Assembly: GCF_964656455.1 (NCBI RefSeq)
Contig: NC_135713.1
Span: 191,574,187 to 191,638,186 of the forward strand
Direction: 5' to 3'
Source: Halichoerus grypus
Taxonomy: Eukaryota; Chordata; Mammalia; Carnivora; Phocidae
Length of the DNA: 64,000 bases
Part shown: piece by piece, positions 52,613 through 64,000 of the stretch
Layout of the letters: every line of letters begins with the position of its first letter
How positions within the stretch are numbered: the stretch's first letter is position 1
Notes under the pieces: model-generated
Database searches by the model: none
Told to the model about the DNA's origin: nothing
What the model saw: only the letters and a program-made list of their open reading frames with translations
Translations under genes and position numbers: made by a program

Positions 52613-55600
52613 TTTTCCTTGGGGCAGGCACAGTCTTTCTTGTTTCCTTGTTTCCTTGTGAATACACTCAGGGCAGGCACAGTCTTTCTTTCCCTTTAGA
52701 CCTGGGGGCTCTTGAGTGGGGTCTTCCAAACTCTGCTGGACACTCAGTCCAGGGCACTCCATGAGTCTGGAAGTAGGGAAGCTTTCTCTTACAGAGAACG
52801 ACTTGCTTTTTAGAAAAACTTCTGACAGGCGGTCGAACTCCATCCCCTGTGACAGCCGCATGCAAACCTGATGCTCCCCGCACATCTGCCTGCAAGTCTG
52901 CAGCTTGCCCAGAGCTGGGGTGCTGCCCCCCAGAGCTGTAGCCCACTGCTGACCTTGGATCCCCCGGCACCCCCGTCTGCAGTTCAGTGCATGCCCCCGC
53001 CTCTCATCAGCACCGCCGGGGGGCAGCCGTGAAGGGCCAGGTGAGCAGATGGGCCTTATTTGTATTCTGAGCGGCCAGGTGGGGCTGTGGTTTTCTCCGG
53101 GAGAACTCCATCCTCTCCCTCAGCTCCATCTTTTGAAACTTCTCCAAGCAGCATCAATAATGGGAATCGATTCATCAATGGGCATCCTGGCCTTGAGGCC
53201 CACAGCCCTTGTGGAGCTTTGCTGCATCTCTAAGCACTTCGGCTCCCTGCCCTCCCCCTATGCCCCCCCACCTGCCATCACTTCTCGGGACCTTGACCTG
53301 CCTTCTGACACTAAGCCCCCACCTCAGCCCCAGGACAGCTTTGCTTTGATAAAGGCAGGAATGTAGCCTGGGACTGGAGGAAGCCCTGGGGCAGGGAACC
53401 AGGGGCTGAGCTCAGAGTTGCTTTATCATGCATCATGCAGAGTGGGAAAGCGGGTGCCATGCCCAGCCTCCAAATACTGACCATTCCATGTCTACCTCTT
53501 AACACTGACTAGCCAAGTGACTATCTGCAGCAGTCCTGACCACCCTTTCACCCAGCCCAACCTCCCAACACTGGTGGCCCAGCCCAACCAGCTCTCCAAT
53601 GTCAACAATCCATCACTGACCAGCCACACCTAATGGCCCAACATCAGTATGTTAATACATCCTTTCAGCTCGGGCCACCCGTACCAACCTCTTTACCCCA
53701 ACATCCAGTAGTGACCCTCAATACAGAGCTCCCCAGACTAACCACTCCAACCCACTCTCCACTGGCCATCTAAGATTGTATCCAACAAGGACCCTACCCC
53801 TTAGTCACTGACCGTCACCTGTTGCTTTCTGCTGGATCCTGTGCTTTACCTACCACTCTTCAGATGTCTGCTGGTCACAGCTGGACTGCCCTAACCCTGA
53901 CTGGGCACTAATCTAAACTTCTTCTGGCTCCTGGGACCTGTCCTGTCAGCCAGTGGTGGACTGTTGGATCTCTAGTCTTGCTCCTTTTCATCTGACCAGG
54001 CCCTGAGGACTCCTCCCAGCCAGCGCAGACCAGCTGCAGAGTTTGGCTGGGAGGGTTTTCCTCACTGTCTCTGGGCTGTCCCCAGAAAAGTTTGGTTGCT
54101 GCTTGCTGGATGCCTCCATCACCCCACCCCTCACCCCCAAGCCAGGGTGTTGGTTGTTAGGAGTGACAGTCTATGGAGGGTCATGGCTCTGGCCTGGGCT
54201 GATCTCACAGGGAAAGCCCCTAGACTGCTGCCCTCTATGCGAGCTCTGGGTGGAAGGTGACACCTCTCCCTGCCCACTCCCTTCCTGAAGCCAGGCAAGG
54301 GGGGGGGGGCTCAAGGTGAAGGAGTTAGGGGCAGGCTCTGAGCGGGGGCAGGTGATAAGGTGAACTAGAAGCAGAGAAGGCCTGTAAGGGCCCCGGATGG
54401 ATGGCAGCATGGCCAAGGGGAGGAGGGAGTGAGGAGCTGAGGAATGGCAGGGGCAGAGAAGAGGATGAGAGGCGGGAAGGGGGTGCAGTCCTCGGCATGG
54501 TGGGCCTGTGCGCTGCCTTGGCTGCTCCCGGTCCCTCTTGGTTCCCTGCTTAATGGAAAGCTCCATGGAGGCTCATAGAGAGTGACTGCTTATGATCCCC
54601 CTTCATCAAGGACTTGGAACCAGGGCCATTAATTAGACGAGGGAGCAGGGGCTCTGGGCCTAGGGGCCAAGTGACAGGAAATCAGTCTGTCCCTGAAAGC
54701 TCTGTTGGGAGGCTTTCTGTCCACCCTCATCCTCTGTGGGGCTCGCCCAGGGAGCTGCACATGCCATCGTGATACACTGACTGCTGCTGACCTTGGAGCC
54801 CGGGCGCGGCAGACCCCACATCCTAGGTGGGAAACTGGCTCCTGGATTGGACTCCAACATGTGCGTCCGTGGGCAAGTCATGTCCCTTCCCCAGGCCTCA
54901 GTTTCCCCATCATTCCAAGGAGGAAGGCTGCTGCCCCCACTGCCCCGAGGGGTGATGTCTGGGCTCCTCTCCTCTCCTGGGCCCGGCCAGAGGGCCCGTA
55001 ACTTGTCCCGAGCTGAAAACAAGGCTGAGCCTGATGGCAATGGCTTCTCCTGGCTTCTCCTACCCTTTTCCGCTCTCTAGCCCCATCTCAGGGATCCAAG
55101 GAGAGTCACCATCCTCCCGAGGCACAGAGGCAGGGTGAGCTTGGGGCCCACTGGGTCATGACAGAGGACGGGTCAGGGGACTCATAGGGGGCCTTGGGAG
55201 CTGAAGGAGTTGGAGATGGAGGAGATGAAAGGCAGACCAAGGTCAAGATATCTGTCAATCCCAGATGACGGGGCAGAAATTCCTGGATTGATGCAAGGAC
55301 AGCCCTCCATTGCTAGAACTTTCTGAGCAGGGGTAAGGGGACAAGATGCTGCTGTGGTTCCTTCCAGCTGCAGGGGTTTCTGAGGCCATGAGTCTAAGGC
55401 TGACCAGGCAGCATCCGTGTGCTGTTCTGTCTGCTGTGGGGGGGGGGGGCATGATGGGGATGGTTACGGCGTAGCTCCTGGTGCCCAGGCCCCTACTGTC
55501 CAGTGGGGGAAATGGGACTCCTGCCCAAGAAACCCCAGGAGTGCAGCATTCACTGAGCCTCCTATTGTACACACACACACACGCCCACGCACGCACACAC

Positions 55601-56630
55601 ACACGCACGCACGCGCACACACACACGCACGCACGCACGCGCACACGCGCACACACGCGCACACGCACATGCACACACACACACACGCACATGCACACAA
55701 AGGAGACAGCAGGTGTGAGGTTCTTCAGGGGAGGAAGAACTCCAGAAGGCTACTGACTGCTAGGGAGGTTTGGGCGGGAAGCAGAGTTAGTCTGGGTCTT
55801 CAGGATGGCCCAGGGCATGGATTGGTGGAGAGGAGATGGAGAAGATGTTCCAGGCAGAAGGAAGAGCCTGTGCAGAGACACGGAGGGGTTGGGGTGGGGG
55901 AGGCATGCGGAACATGTAACCAACTCCAAGGAGCCTGGAGTGCCGGCAGGACGTGGAAGACTTAGAGGACCTCTCCAATGCCCTTTCCAGGCATGCAGGT
56001 TATTTTCTGATCCCCAAATCTGGGCATTTGGTGTGATTGGTCTGTGTGCTTAAGGGTCTGATGGGGCGGATGTTTGAAATATGGGTCATCTTGGAAAAGC
56101 GGGTATTTGGGGCAGTGGAACATTTGGGCAACTCTTGCATTTTCCTCACCCGTTCCCCAGTTACAGATCATACCAGTTGGATCCTGGGGCCAGCCTCCAG
56201 GATCCTTCATCCTCAGGGGTGGGTGGGGGTGGGGGGGGGGCCCTGGTACCTAAGGGGCACAGGGGCCCCGGTATCTTGCCTGCTGACTTTGCACGCCTGC
56301 CCTTTCCACTTCCCTAGTTAAAACCCAATCCCATTCTTGCTGGTCCCAGGGCTTCCCCCAACAGGACAGAAATCAATGAGCAATTTGCTGCTATTTGTAG
56401 ATCTTCCTTCCCTGCCAGCCCCCAACCCTAGTCCGTCCTGACCAGGTTCGGCCCTGCCTCCTTCCCCAGTCAAATGGACTGGCACTGCACCCAGCCAAAC
56501 GGAGCTTAGTTTTCATTACCTGGGGTGGGGGGTGTCTTGGCCCGGAGGGGCCAGCGCTGATCCTCTACCTGAGTACACTCCCGAGAATCTAGAGGAAATA
56601 AGGACAAGGCAAAGCATCAGTCCAGGAATC
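52613..56630. other. Non-coding unique sequence with microsatellite
   Basis: Includes a duplicated gcaggcacagtctttctt (about 52624-52641 and 52672-52689), a diffuse CCAAC-rich stretch (about 53530-53770), and the CA/GC tract. No gene supported. Confidence 0.45.
55568..55697. repeat. Interrupted (AC/GC)n microsatellite
   Basis: About 130 bp of ac, gc and cg dinucleotides. Confidence 0.96.
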
Positions 56631-56638
56631 TGTATTTT

Positions 56639-56819
56639 TTTAAAAAGATTTTATTTGTCAGAGAGAATGAGAGAGAGCATGAACAGGGGGAGCGGCAGGC
56701 AGAGGGAGAAGCAGACTCCCCGCTGAGCAAGGAGCCCGACGTGGGACTCGATCCCAGGACCCTGGGATCATGACCTGAGCTAAGGGCAGACATTTAACCG
56801 ACAGAGCCACCCAGACGTC
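56639..56819 (-). mobile_element. CAN SINE with 17-bp target-site duplication
   Basis: ccaggaatctgtattttt-type duplication at 56622-56638 and 56820-56836 (one mismatch). Confidence 0.94.
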
Positions 56820-56899
56820 CCAGGAATCTATATTTTTAAAAAAGCCCTTCAAGGGATCCGAATGGGGCTGGTGCAGGTGTGGCTGGGAGATGAAATGCT

Positions 56900-57101
56900 T
56901 TGGCTGCTGTCAGCTGTCCTTCCACCCGCTGGCTGTGTGCCCTTACTTACCTTCTCTGTGCTTCAGCATCCTCGTCTGTAACACGAGGGCAGTAACAGCT
57001 TTAGCCTCCTAGGGTTGCCCAGGGGATTACTGGAGAAAACGCAGGCATAAGGCTTAATTCAAAGCCTAGCACCCAATAGGCATTCAAGAAACAATTGATG
57101 A
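56900..57101 (+). mobile_element. MIR SINE fragment
   Basis: gctggctgtgtgcccttact, agcatcctcgtctgtaacac and aaagcctagcacccaatagg resemble MIR; the next SINE is inserted in its 3' end. Confidence 0.75.
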
Positions 57102-57287
57102 GGAGCACCTGGGTGGCTCAGTCAGCTAAGCGTCTGCCTTCGGCTCAGGTCATGATCCCAGGGTCCTGGGATTGAACCCCAAGTTCGGCTCCCTGCTGAG
57201 CAGGGACCCTGCTTCTCCCCCTCCCCCTGCTTATGCACATGCTCTCTCTCTCTCTCTGTCAAATGGATAAATAAAATCTTAAAAAAA
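57102..57287 (+). mobile_element. CAN SINE with 15-bp target-site duplication
   Basis: Flanked by agaaacaattgatga (about 57087-57101) and agaaacgattgatga (about 57288-57302). Confidence 0.93.
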
Positions 57288-58427
57288 AGAAACGATTGAT
57301 GATAATAGCAAGGACCAAGGGCTCTGAGCACAGGCACGCTCGCTTCTCCTGGGGGTTCCTGGGTGGGTGAGCCTGATGCCTGATGCCTGCCCCAGTGCAG
57401 AGTGCCCATGCCCCCTCCCATAGCACTGGAGGCCCAGCACCAACCAGTCCCCTGGGTGGTGGGGAGGAGAGGCCTCTCAGGGGGGATACGCAGGTTAGAC
57501 TTGATCCTTAGAGGTGGAAGGAAGCAAAATACTGATTCCTGGGGATTCCTGACCCACCAAACAGGATGCTGTGAGTCAAAGAGGGGACCCCTGGCAGGAG
57601 ACTAGACACCCCCAGGTGGTCAGTTCCCCAGATCCTGGGAAAGCCACAGACAGCCTGAGTGGTAGGGGGCAGTAAGGCAAAGGAAAGCTCGAAACTTCCT
57701 CCTGGTGGGGGCAGGTAATCAATTCTAGATCTCCAGGTCTTTCTCTTCCTCCTACTCACCTGCCTGCCCACTACTCACCTGCCACTATCTCAAGAGACAC
57801 AGAACATAATAGTTACAGGTGTGGATTTCAGCTCAGCTTACCTGGGTTTCTCTTTTCAATTTTGTTGAAGTATAATTTACATACAACGAAATGCACACAT
57901 TTTAAGTGTTCAATTTGATGAGTCTTGACAAATTTATATGCACATATAACCACCACTACAATCAGGGTATAGAACATTTCCATCATCCCCAAAAGCTCCC
58001 TCATGCCCCTTCCCAGTCGATCCCTAGCCTTCCCCCAGCCCCAGGCAACAACTGATCTGCTTTCTGTCAGTATAGATTAGGTTTGTCTCTTCTAGAGTTT
58101 CATATAAATGGAATTATGTAATATGTACTCTTTGGTGTCTGGCTGCTTTTCACTTTTCACAATGTTTATGAGATTCATCCGTGTTGCTGTTTTGTCAGTG
58201 GTTTATACCTTTTTATCGCCGAGTTGGAGCCCACTGTATGAATATGTGATAATTTGGCCACCTGTTGATGGACATTCGTGTTGTTTTCAGGTTTGGGTTG
58301 TTTGTGAATAAAGCTGCTATGAACGTGTGTGTACAAGTCTTTGTATGAATGTATACTTTCATTTTTCTGGGGTAAATACCTAAGAGTGGAACGACTGGGT
58401 CCTACGGTCATTGAATGTTGAACTTTT

Positions 58428-58622
58428 TTTTTTAAGATTTTTATTTATTTATTTGACAGAGAAAGATAGTGAGAGCAGGAACACAAGCAGGGGGAGTGGG
58501 AGAGGGAGAAGCAGGCCTCCCGCGGAGCAGGGAGCCCGATGCGGGGCTTGATCGCAGGACCCTGGGATCATGACCTGAGCCAAAGGCAGACGCTTAACGA
58601 CTGAGCCACCCAGGCCCCCCTT
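58428..58622 (-). mobile_element. CAN SINE with target-site duplication
   Basis: Duplication tgttgaactttt at 58416-58427 and 58623-58634. Inserted in the L1. Confidence 0.93.
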
Positions 58623-58880
58623 TGTTGAACTTTTTAAGAAACTGACAGACTGCTTTCTAAAGTAGTTGCACCCTTGTACATTTCTGCCTTCAGTGTATGA
58701 GAGTTCTAGCTGCTCCACAACCTCACCAACACTTAGCGTGGTCAGACTTCTAAGGGGTGTGTAGCGGTAGTTTTAATTTGTATTTTCCTGATAATGAATG
58801 ATGTTGAAAATCTTTTTCATGTGCATATCAGTCATTCTCTATCTTCTCCCGACCATTTAAAAAGTTAGGTTATCTTCTTA

Positions 58881-58883
58881 TTT

Positions 58884-58926
<43 letters not shown>

Positions 58927-59077
58927 TTTGAGAGAGAGAGCAAGAACACAAGCAGGGGGTTGGGGGTTGAGAGAAAGAAGCAGGCTCATTGCTGAGCAGG
59001 GAGCCTGATGCAGGGCTCAATCCCAGGACCATGGAATCAAGACCTGAGCTTAACCAACTGAGCCACCCAGATGCCCC
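58881..59077 (-). mobile_element. CAN SINE with a long (TTTA)n tail
   Basis: (TTTA)n of about 50 bp at 58880-58929 forms its tail. aggttatcttctt (58867-58879) and aggttgtcttctt (59078-59090) flank it. Confidence 0.9.
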
Positions 59078-59255
59078 AGGTTGTCTTCTTGTTATTGAGT
59101 TGTAAGAGTTTGCTGCATCCAATTCCTTTGTCAGATATAGGTATGGTAAATAATTTCTCCCAGGCTGTGGCTCGCCCTATTATTTTCTTAGCTGTCTTAA
59201 TTTTGATTCTGCTAGTTCCTTGTGTGCAATCTTGAGCTAGTTGCTTAGCCTTTCT

Positions 59256-59456
59256 TTCTTTCTTTTTTTTAAAGATTTTATTTATTTATTTGACAGAGAG
59301 ACAGCGAGAGAGGGAACACAAGCAGGGGGAGTGAGGGAGGGAGAAGCAGGCTTCCCGCTGAGCAGGGAGCCTGATGTGGGGCTCGATCCCAGGACCTTGG
59401 GATCATGACCTGAGCTGAAGGCAGACGCTTAAAGACTGAGCCACCCAGGCGCCCCT
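59256..59456 (-). mobile_element. CAN SINE with 15-bp target-site duplication, inserted in a MIR
   Basis: Perfect ttgcttagcctttct at 59241-59255 and 59457-59471. The interrupted MIR (about 59215-59600) resumes in the correct order. Confidence 0.95.
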
Positions 59457-59600
59457 TTGCTTAGCCTTTCTGACCCTTAGCTTCCTTATCAGTAGAATGG
59501 GGATAATAGTACGTATGGTACAGAGATATTGTGACTTTTAACGCAGTTCCTATATGTAAAATGTCTGAACCCAGAGGAGGCCCTCCACTCATAGTGGCCA

Positions 59601-61840
59601 TTACTGCCATTATTCTCAGGCAGTTAACAGGCTATCCTTCACTTCTCCTGTGTCTGGTCCTGATGAGGTAATATATCCTTTCTGTCCAGCTGGCTCCTGA
59701 GGATCCCACCACCAGCCAAGGCAGGATGACTTGTGGTATCATCCCATGTGAATCTGGGCCTCCATTCATCCTGTATGTTGGCCTCAAACACAGATTGGGA
59801 GACCACAAGGTGCTGGGCCAGCACCATCCTGGAGCTTCTGAGAGAGAGAATCTATACGTCCTACCCGCAAACCCACAATTATTCATGCACACCCACAATC
59901 CTTTGGTCACAAACTTTACATTAGCACATGCATGCAACCCCATCACGTTCCTTCTGGTATGGGCACAAACACAGAACACTTGAGCCCAAAGTGAAACGCA
60001 GTGATCGCCTACTCCCAACCCCCACTGCCACGGATCAGGAGTGATGGCCTCACTGGCCAGAGCATGTATAATTCAGAAGTTTGGCCTGAAATAGTTCTGT
60101 TCAGGCCCAGCCTCTCAGACAGGGGAGGAGGAATAGCCGGGGCGGCAAAGGGAGTGGGGGCAGTGACCTCAACCCTGGGGGAGATCCTGGAGTCGGCCTT
60201 TAGCTCGGGTGCCTGGGAAGAGCTTGGGGAGGAAAGAGGAGCTTTAAGAGCCACCTGCAGGGCTCCCTTCCCAAGCTGATGGGCCCCTCTTTCTCCCTTC
60301 CCCACTCATATTCCCAAATCCTTCAGCCTGGGGGGACATGATCCCTCAAGGGGCAGCTGGGAGAGTAGTCTGGAGAGCTGCATGGCCCACATTGGGCCAT
60401 TTACAGGTGCGGGGGCCTGGAGTCCCCATCTGTGTGTCTCCAGCTCCCGAACACTTCCCTGGGGCCCAGGATGGGAGGGACACTGCTCAGTTGAGATGTC
60501 TTTGTCCCAAGCCTCCTGCCTTTATTCCCCAATCAATCAGTAGATAAGTCCACAAATATTTACGAGCACTTGCCTGGGCAAGGCTGAGTTCCTAGGACAT
60601 CAGAGGGCACCTGGGTTGTGCACAGGGAGCCTCACAACTTGCTGAGGAGACAGAACATTCACAGAAAGGAGGAAGACTGGGCCAGGGAGGGACAGGCTGT
60701 GGAGGTCAGAGATGGGGCTACGGGAAGGCTTCCAGCTGAAGGCCTGATTTGAACCAGGCCTGTCTGGAGGAAGGGTCGGATCTGGGGAGATGGAAAAGCA
60801 GGAAAGAGAGGTGTGAGCTGGGTGAGGGGGCTGGAAGGTACAAGACTATCTGAATGTTAATAAGACTGGCTGATGGAAGCAGGGTCATGTGAGGAAATCA
60901 TGGGGCTGGCCTGACGTGTCCTTCACCCTTCCATAGTTCAACAAGGACAGGGACTGCACCATGTACAATCCCCTGGAGGTTTCCCTCAAGATTCTGTCAT
61001 ATGGTGTTAAACATCTTGTTTTGGAGTCAGCCTGCTTGGGTTCAAATCCCAACATTGCTACTTCATTGCCCCACGACCTTGGGCAAGTGACTTAACACCT
61101 GTTTCCTCACCTATTAAGTGGGGGAAAGAATAGTTCCTACTTCATGGCCTTGTTGAAGAGAGAGATAGAAATGCACATAAGGTGCTTTGCCTAGCAGCCA
61201 TCCCACCTGTCTTGTCTTTCTCAATCCACCTGTGCAAAGAAGCATCCTCACAGAGTGTCTCCAGGACCCAGATAGCTGACCAGGAGAGGGCGCTACTGCC
61301 CAAAGGTGGGGAGGTAGTGCGGCCAGATGGAAAGCAGGAGGGCTTCCTGGCAGAGGAGGCCTTTGAGCTATGATTTGATTCCAAGTGACTGACTCCAGAA
61401 CATCTATAGGCAAAGTGGACTATGGGCTCCATGTTATCTATGGGACACAATACTCTCATGATCCTGTGGGTCCCACAGGGCTTTGGTTTTCCTGTGAACA
61501 AAGTCAGTGTGTGGGTTGCTCCAACCCTAGATTCTGAAGGACTCCCTCCCTCCTCTTCCACCTCATCTCCATCCATCTCCTTGGGCCTCTGGCCCAATCT
61601 CCCCAACACTTTGCCTCCACCTCTCTTAGTTTCGCTAATTTTGTCTCTCCCCCCGGCCCCACCCTGGTCTCAGCCTCCCTCCCTCTCTTGTTCCAAGTCT
61701 CTCAGGCTCTGATTCTGCCTTCCCTATCTCTCCTTTGCTCTCCTGTCTCTCCAGGGACCTCCCCCAAACTCCGCACTCTTCCTGGGACTGGAGGCAGCTG
61801 AGGAGTAGGGAGGGGGTCCCTGCTGCCGAGGGCCCACCCC
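59601..61840. other. Non-coding unique sequence with MIR/L2 patches
   Basis: MIR-like (about 61010-61140) and L2-like patches; the CTCF-like site near 61280 lies here. No gene supported. Confidence 0.45.
61280..61292 (+). promoter_or_regulatory. Candidate CTCF site (forward)
   Basis: ccaggagagggcg followed by ctac matches CCASNAGRKGGCR fully on the plus strand. Confidence 0.45.
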
Positions 61841-61844
61841 AAGC

Positions 61845-62045
61845 CCAGCCCTATCGATTAGGGCTTTCTTGGGGGTGGGGGAGACATCGATGACGGTCCC
61901 ATGAGCCTCTCCAGTGCTGCTAATATTAGCCCAGGGAAGGCAGCTCACTGATGGATTAGGAGAAATTAAGAATTCAAATTCTGTAATTTGAATTAGAGGG
62001 CCGCTACTTGCTGACAGCTAATACTTCCCCAGAAATTAATGAGTG
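61845..62045. promoter_or_regulatory. Candidate enhancer with palindromes
   Basis: Holds ctatcgatta, the perfect palindrome gctaatattagc (61919-61930) and a 10-bp/4-bp-loop/10-bp perfect inverted repeat (61971-61980 and 61985-61994). No repeat family accounts for it. Confidence 0.4.
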
Positions 62046-64000
62046 AAAGAGGGATGGCAGCCCCAGCTTTCCTCTTTGACAGTATAATTTTCCCCTCATC
62101 CGTGCCTTTGAACCCCCCTACTCCAAGTAGGCACTTGCCTGGAGGGCTGGGGTCCTGTTTGTCTCAGATCTTATTCCTGGATCCTGTGGATCCCAGACAT
62201 CCCCAGGGCACTGGCCTCCGAATTCCCAGTGGAGCCTTGGGCTTCTGCTAGCTGGTGCTCTCGGCATGAGGCCGACCCGCTTGGGGCTCCGGGAGAGGTG
62301 CAGGCAGACCTTCTTTCTGTCCCTTCTGGCTGCACGTGGCCCCAGCAAGTGTGTGAGCCTGTCTTCATCTCGGGATGCTGGTCTCTAAGATGGAGATAAC
62401 CATTGCCCCCTCTCTCGGGTGTTGCGTGGCACAATACACAACCAGGGTGCTTGCTTGCTTGCTTGCTTTCCTCCCACTTGGCTTCTTCTCCCTGTGCACC
62501 CCAGCTGTGTGGTCCTCCGGAATGCCCACCAATGTCCCCGTGGCTAAATCACGCCCAGACCTCTTTCCTGCAGGAAGTCCTCCTGGGTTTTGTCCTAGGG
62601 ACACTGATGGCTCCTAAGTTTGCCCTCTTTTCTGCCATGTCTTGAAGTTCCAGGTTATTCCAGGAAAGGGGTGTCCTGCCTCTCAGACAAGATTGTCGAC
62701 TTCCCTGGGGCCACACCGGCCCCCTCCCTGGCACCACGACGAGGTGCTAAATTCAGGTGGATGAATTTAACCAACATTTTCTATTCCCTTTGTACCTGCC
62801 CCACTGTGCCTCCACCCATGCCCACCAGGTACCCTGTAAGTGCTTGCTGGTGGCTGGCTCTTGCTGGGGTGTGCCAGGGCCCAGCCAGTCTGTCCTGCAG
62901 TCCCAGCATCCGTGTCTTGGTGGGAGGTGCAGAGGGGCGCATTCACTCCTGCTGTGAGTAGCTTCCTGGAGCCATTCACCAAAATGGCGGCTTTTAAGCA
63001 ATTTTTTAAAAAAGCGTTGACACAGTGTTCGTTAAGGAAATAGGAAAAAGTCATGAGAGAGAGCCCTGGGAAGGCCAGACCTGGAGACACATGAAGATGG
63101 AGTCAAGGTGTGTGTGGGGGTCCTTTCTTGGGTCCTTCCTCCCAACCCTTCAACCTCTGGGGCACATCCCATGCCTGCCCTCCTGCCCCGATCCCAGGCT
63201 CACGCTCCCCCCCCAACCTCACCCGCTCCCGCTGCCCCTGGCCGAGCTCTGACTCAGGGGATGGGGAGGGATATCTTAGCTGCCGGGGTCGATGGACCAT
63301 GTAAGGCTTGGAGCCCACCCGCAGAATTGGCCACTGAGCAGTTGGGGTTGGGCTTCTCCAGTCCTCCGTGGAGGACACATGGGGAATCAGCTGAAACGGC
63401 TTCCTTCTGAGTTGGGAGGGGGCCTTCGGGGTCACCTAGGACCAACTGTCCCTTTGACAGCTGGGGAAGCTGAAGCTCAGAAAGATTAGTATGTAGTCAA
63501 ATCCCAATTATCTGCCTAATAGGGAGAAAGCTGGCAGAGTGATCCCCAGAGCAGATAATCCCAAATCCCTCTAGAAGGCTCTGCAGGATTCTGGAAAATC
63601 AGATGTTCTTTCCAATTCTGCTTCCTCAGGGCTAGTGTTGGAGCAAAAGTTTGCTCCCAGATGGGCTGGGGCTGAAGACAGAGAAAGGAGATTGGCAGAA
63701 AAGCAGTTTCCTAAGGTGCTGAGGGCTGCTTTGGGCAGGAAACTCAGTTGCTGGAATCGTCCCCCACTCCCAACCTGCTTGCCTGTGAAGCCCCCCCGCT
63801 ACCACCACCAACTTTTTCTTTCCTGCTAAAGCTAAACCCAGGTCCAGGATGAAGATCAGGGAAAGGGTGGGGGTCTGGGAAGAGTGGCTCAGACGCATCC
63901 ACTGCTGCTTAAGGCTCAGGGGCTAGCGGGCCCCTCCTTGACATTCCCGTGCTGCTCCGCTCCTGCCCCGCAAATGGCCCGTCCGTACCCAAATAGCCTT
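62046..64000. other. Non-coding sequence to the window end
   Basis: Includes a small (TTGC)n tract (about 62449-62468) and L2-like text near 62540-62640. No exon of a further gene is recognised; DCAKD, the next known gene in human, is apparently beyond the window. Confidence 0.45.

Larger units (their letters stand above)
57840..59180 (-). mobile_element. Ancient L1 (antisense) split by two SINEs
   Basis: ggaattatgtaatatgtact, tgttgatggacattcgtgtt, taagagtggaacgactgggt and gttgcacccttgtacatttc match the common antisense L1M end. Edges approximate. Confidence 0.75.

Noticed and set aside
55417..55965. ORF with His-Thr repeats
   Set aside because: Translation of the AC/GC microsatellite.

Overview
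The window is nuclear DNA of a carnivoran mammal, most likely an arctoid such as a bear, seal or mustelid. The evidence is about 21 copies of the carnivore tRNA-derived SINE (CAN SINE/SINEC) on both strands, many with intact target-site duplications, together with old L1, L2 and MIR fragments and spliced vertebrate genes. The canid SINE head (gggatccctgggtggcgcag) does not occur in 64 kb, which argues against dog or fox, and the SINE 3' halves are not felid-like. The species is inferred, not proven.

Two protein-coding genes are present, both on the minus strand, in the order known from human 17q21.31. KIF18B (kinesin-8 family, mitotic) runs from a GC-rich promoter near 18.6 kb to a stop codon at 397. 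I reconstructed all 15 coding exons (860 codons plus stop) with consistent phases, plus one non-coding first exon. C1QL1 (C1q-like 1, a secreted synaptic organiser) has two coding exons, at 28477-28656 and 34098-34694, giving 258 residues. It has a CpG-island promoter up to about 35.15 kb and a canonical poly(A) signal at 27987-27992.

Layout: 1-190 SINE at the window edge; 191-10308 KIF18B coding part; 10309-18460 KIF18B intron 1, made of a decayed antisense L1 (10.4-14.2 kb), a second antisense L1 (16.5-17.9 kb) and nested SINEs; 18461-18720 KIF18B exon 1 and promoter; 18.7-27.96 kb intergenic, with MIRs, SINEs and a degenerate ~42-bp tandem array; 27.96-35.15 kb C1QL1; 35.15-64 kb non-coding sequence with MIR/L2 fragments, microsatellites, (GGTGAT)-rich arrays, a third antisense L1 split by SINEs (57.8-59.2 kb) and several AT-rich islands that resemble homeodomain-type enhancers.

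The two genes are functionally unrelated. KIF18B acts on astral microtubules in mitosis, and its promoter has the double-CCAAT plus CHR layout of G2/M genes. C1QL1 is a neuronal secreted ligand, and the long non-coding flank may hold its distal regulation. I found no tRNA, rRNA, CRISPR, phage or bacterial-type system and no new gene system. The more notable points are the C1QL1 leader (an uORF in frame with the CDS), the KIF18B cell-cycle promoter, a possible SINE-supplied poly(A) signal, the candidate CTCF pair around the C1QL1 promoter and the unexplained AT-rich islands.
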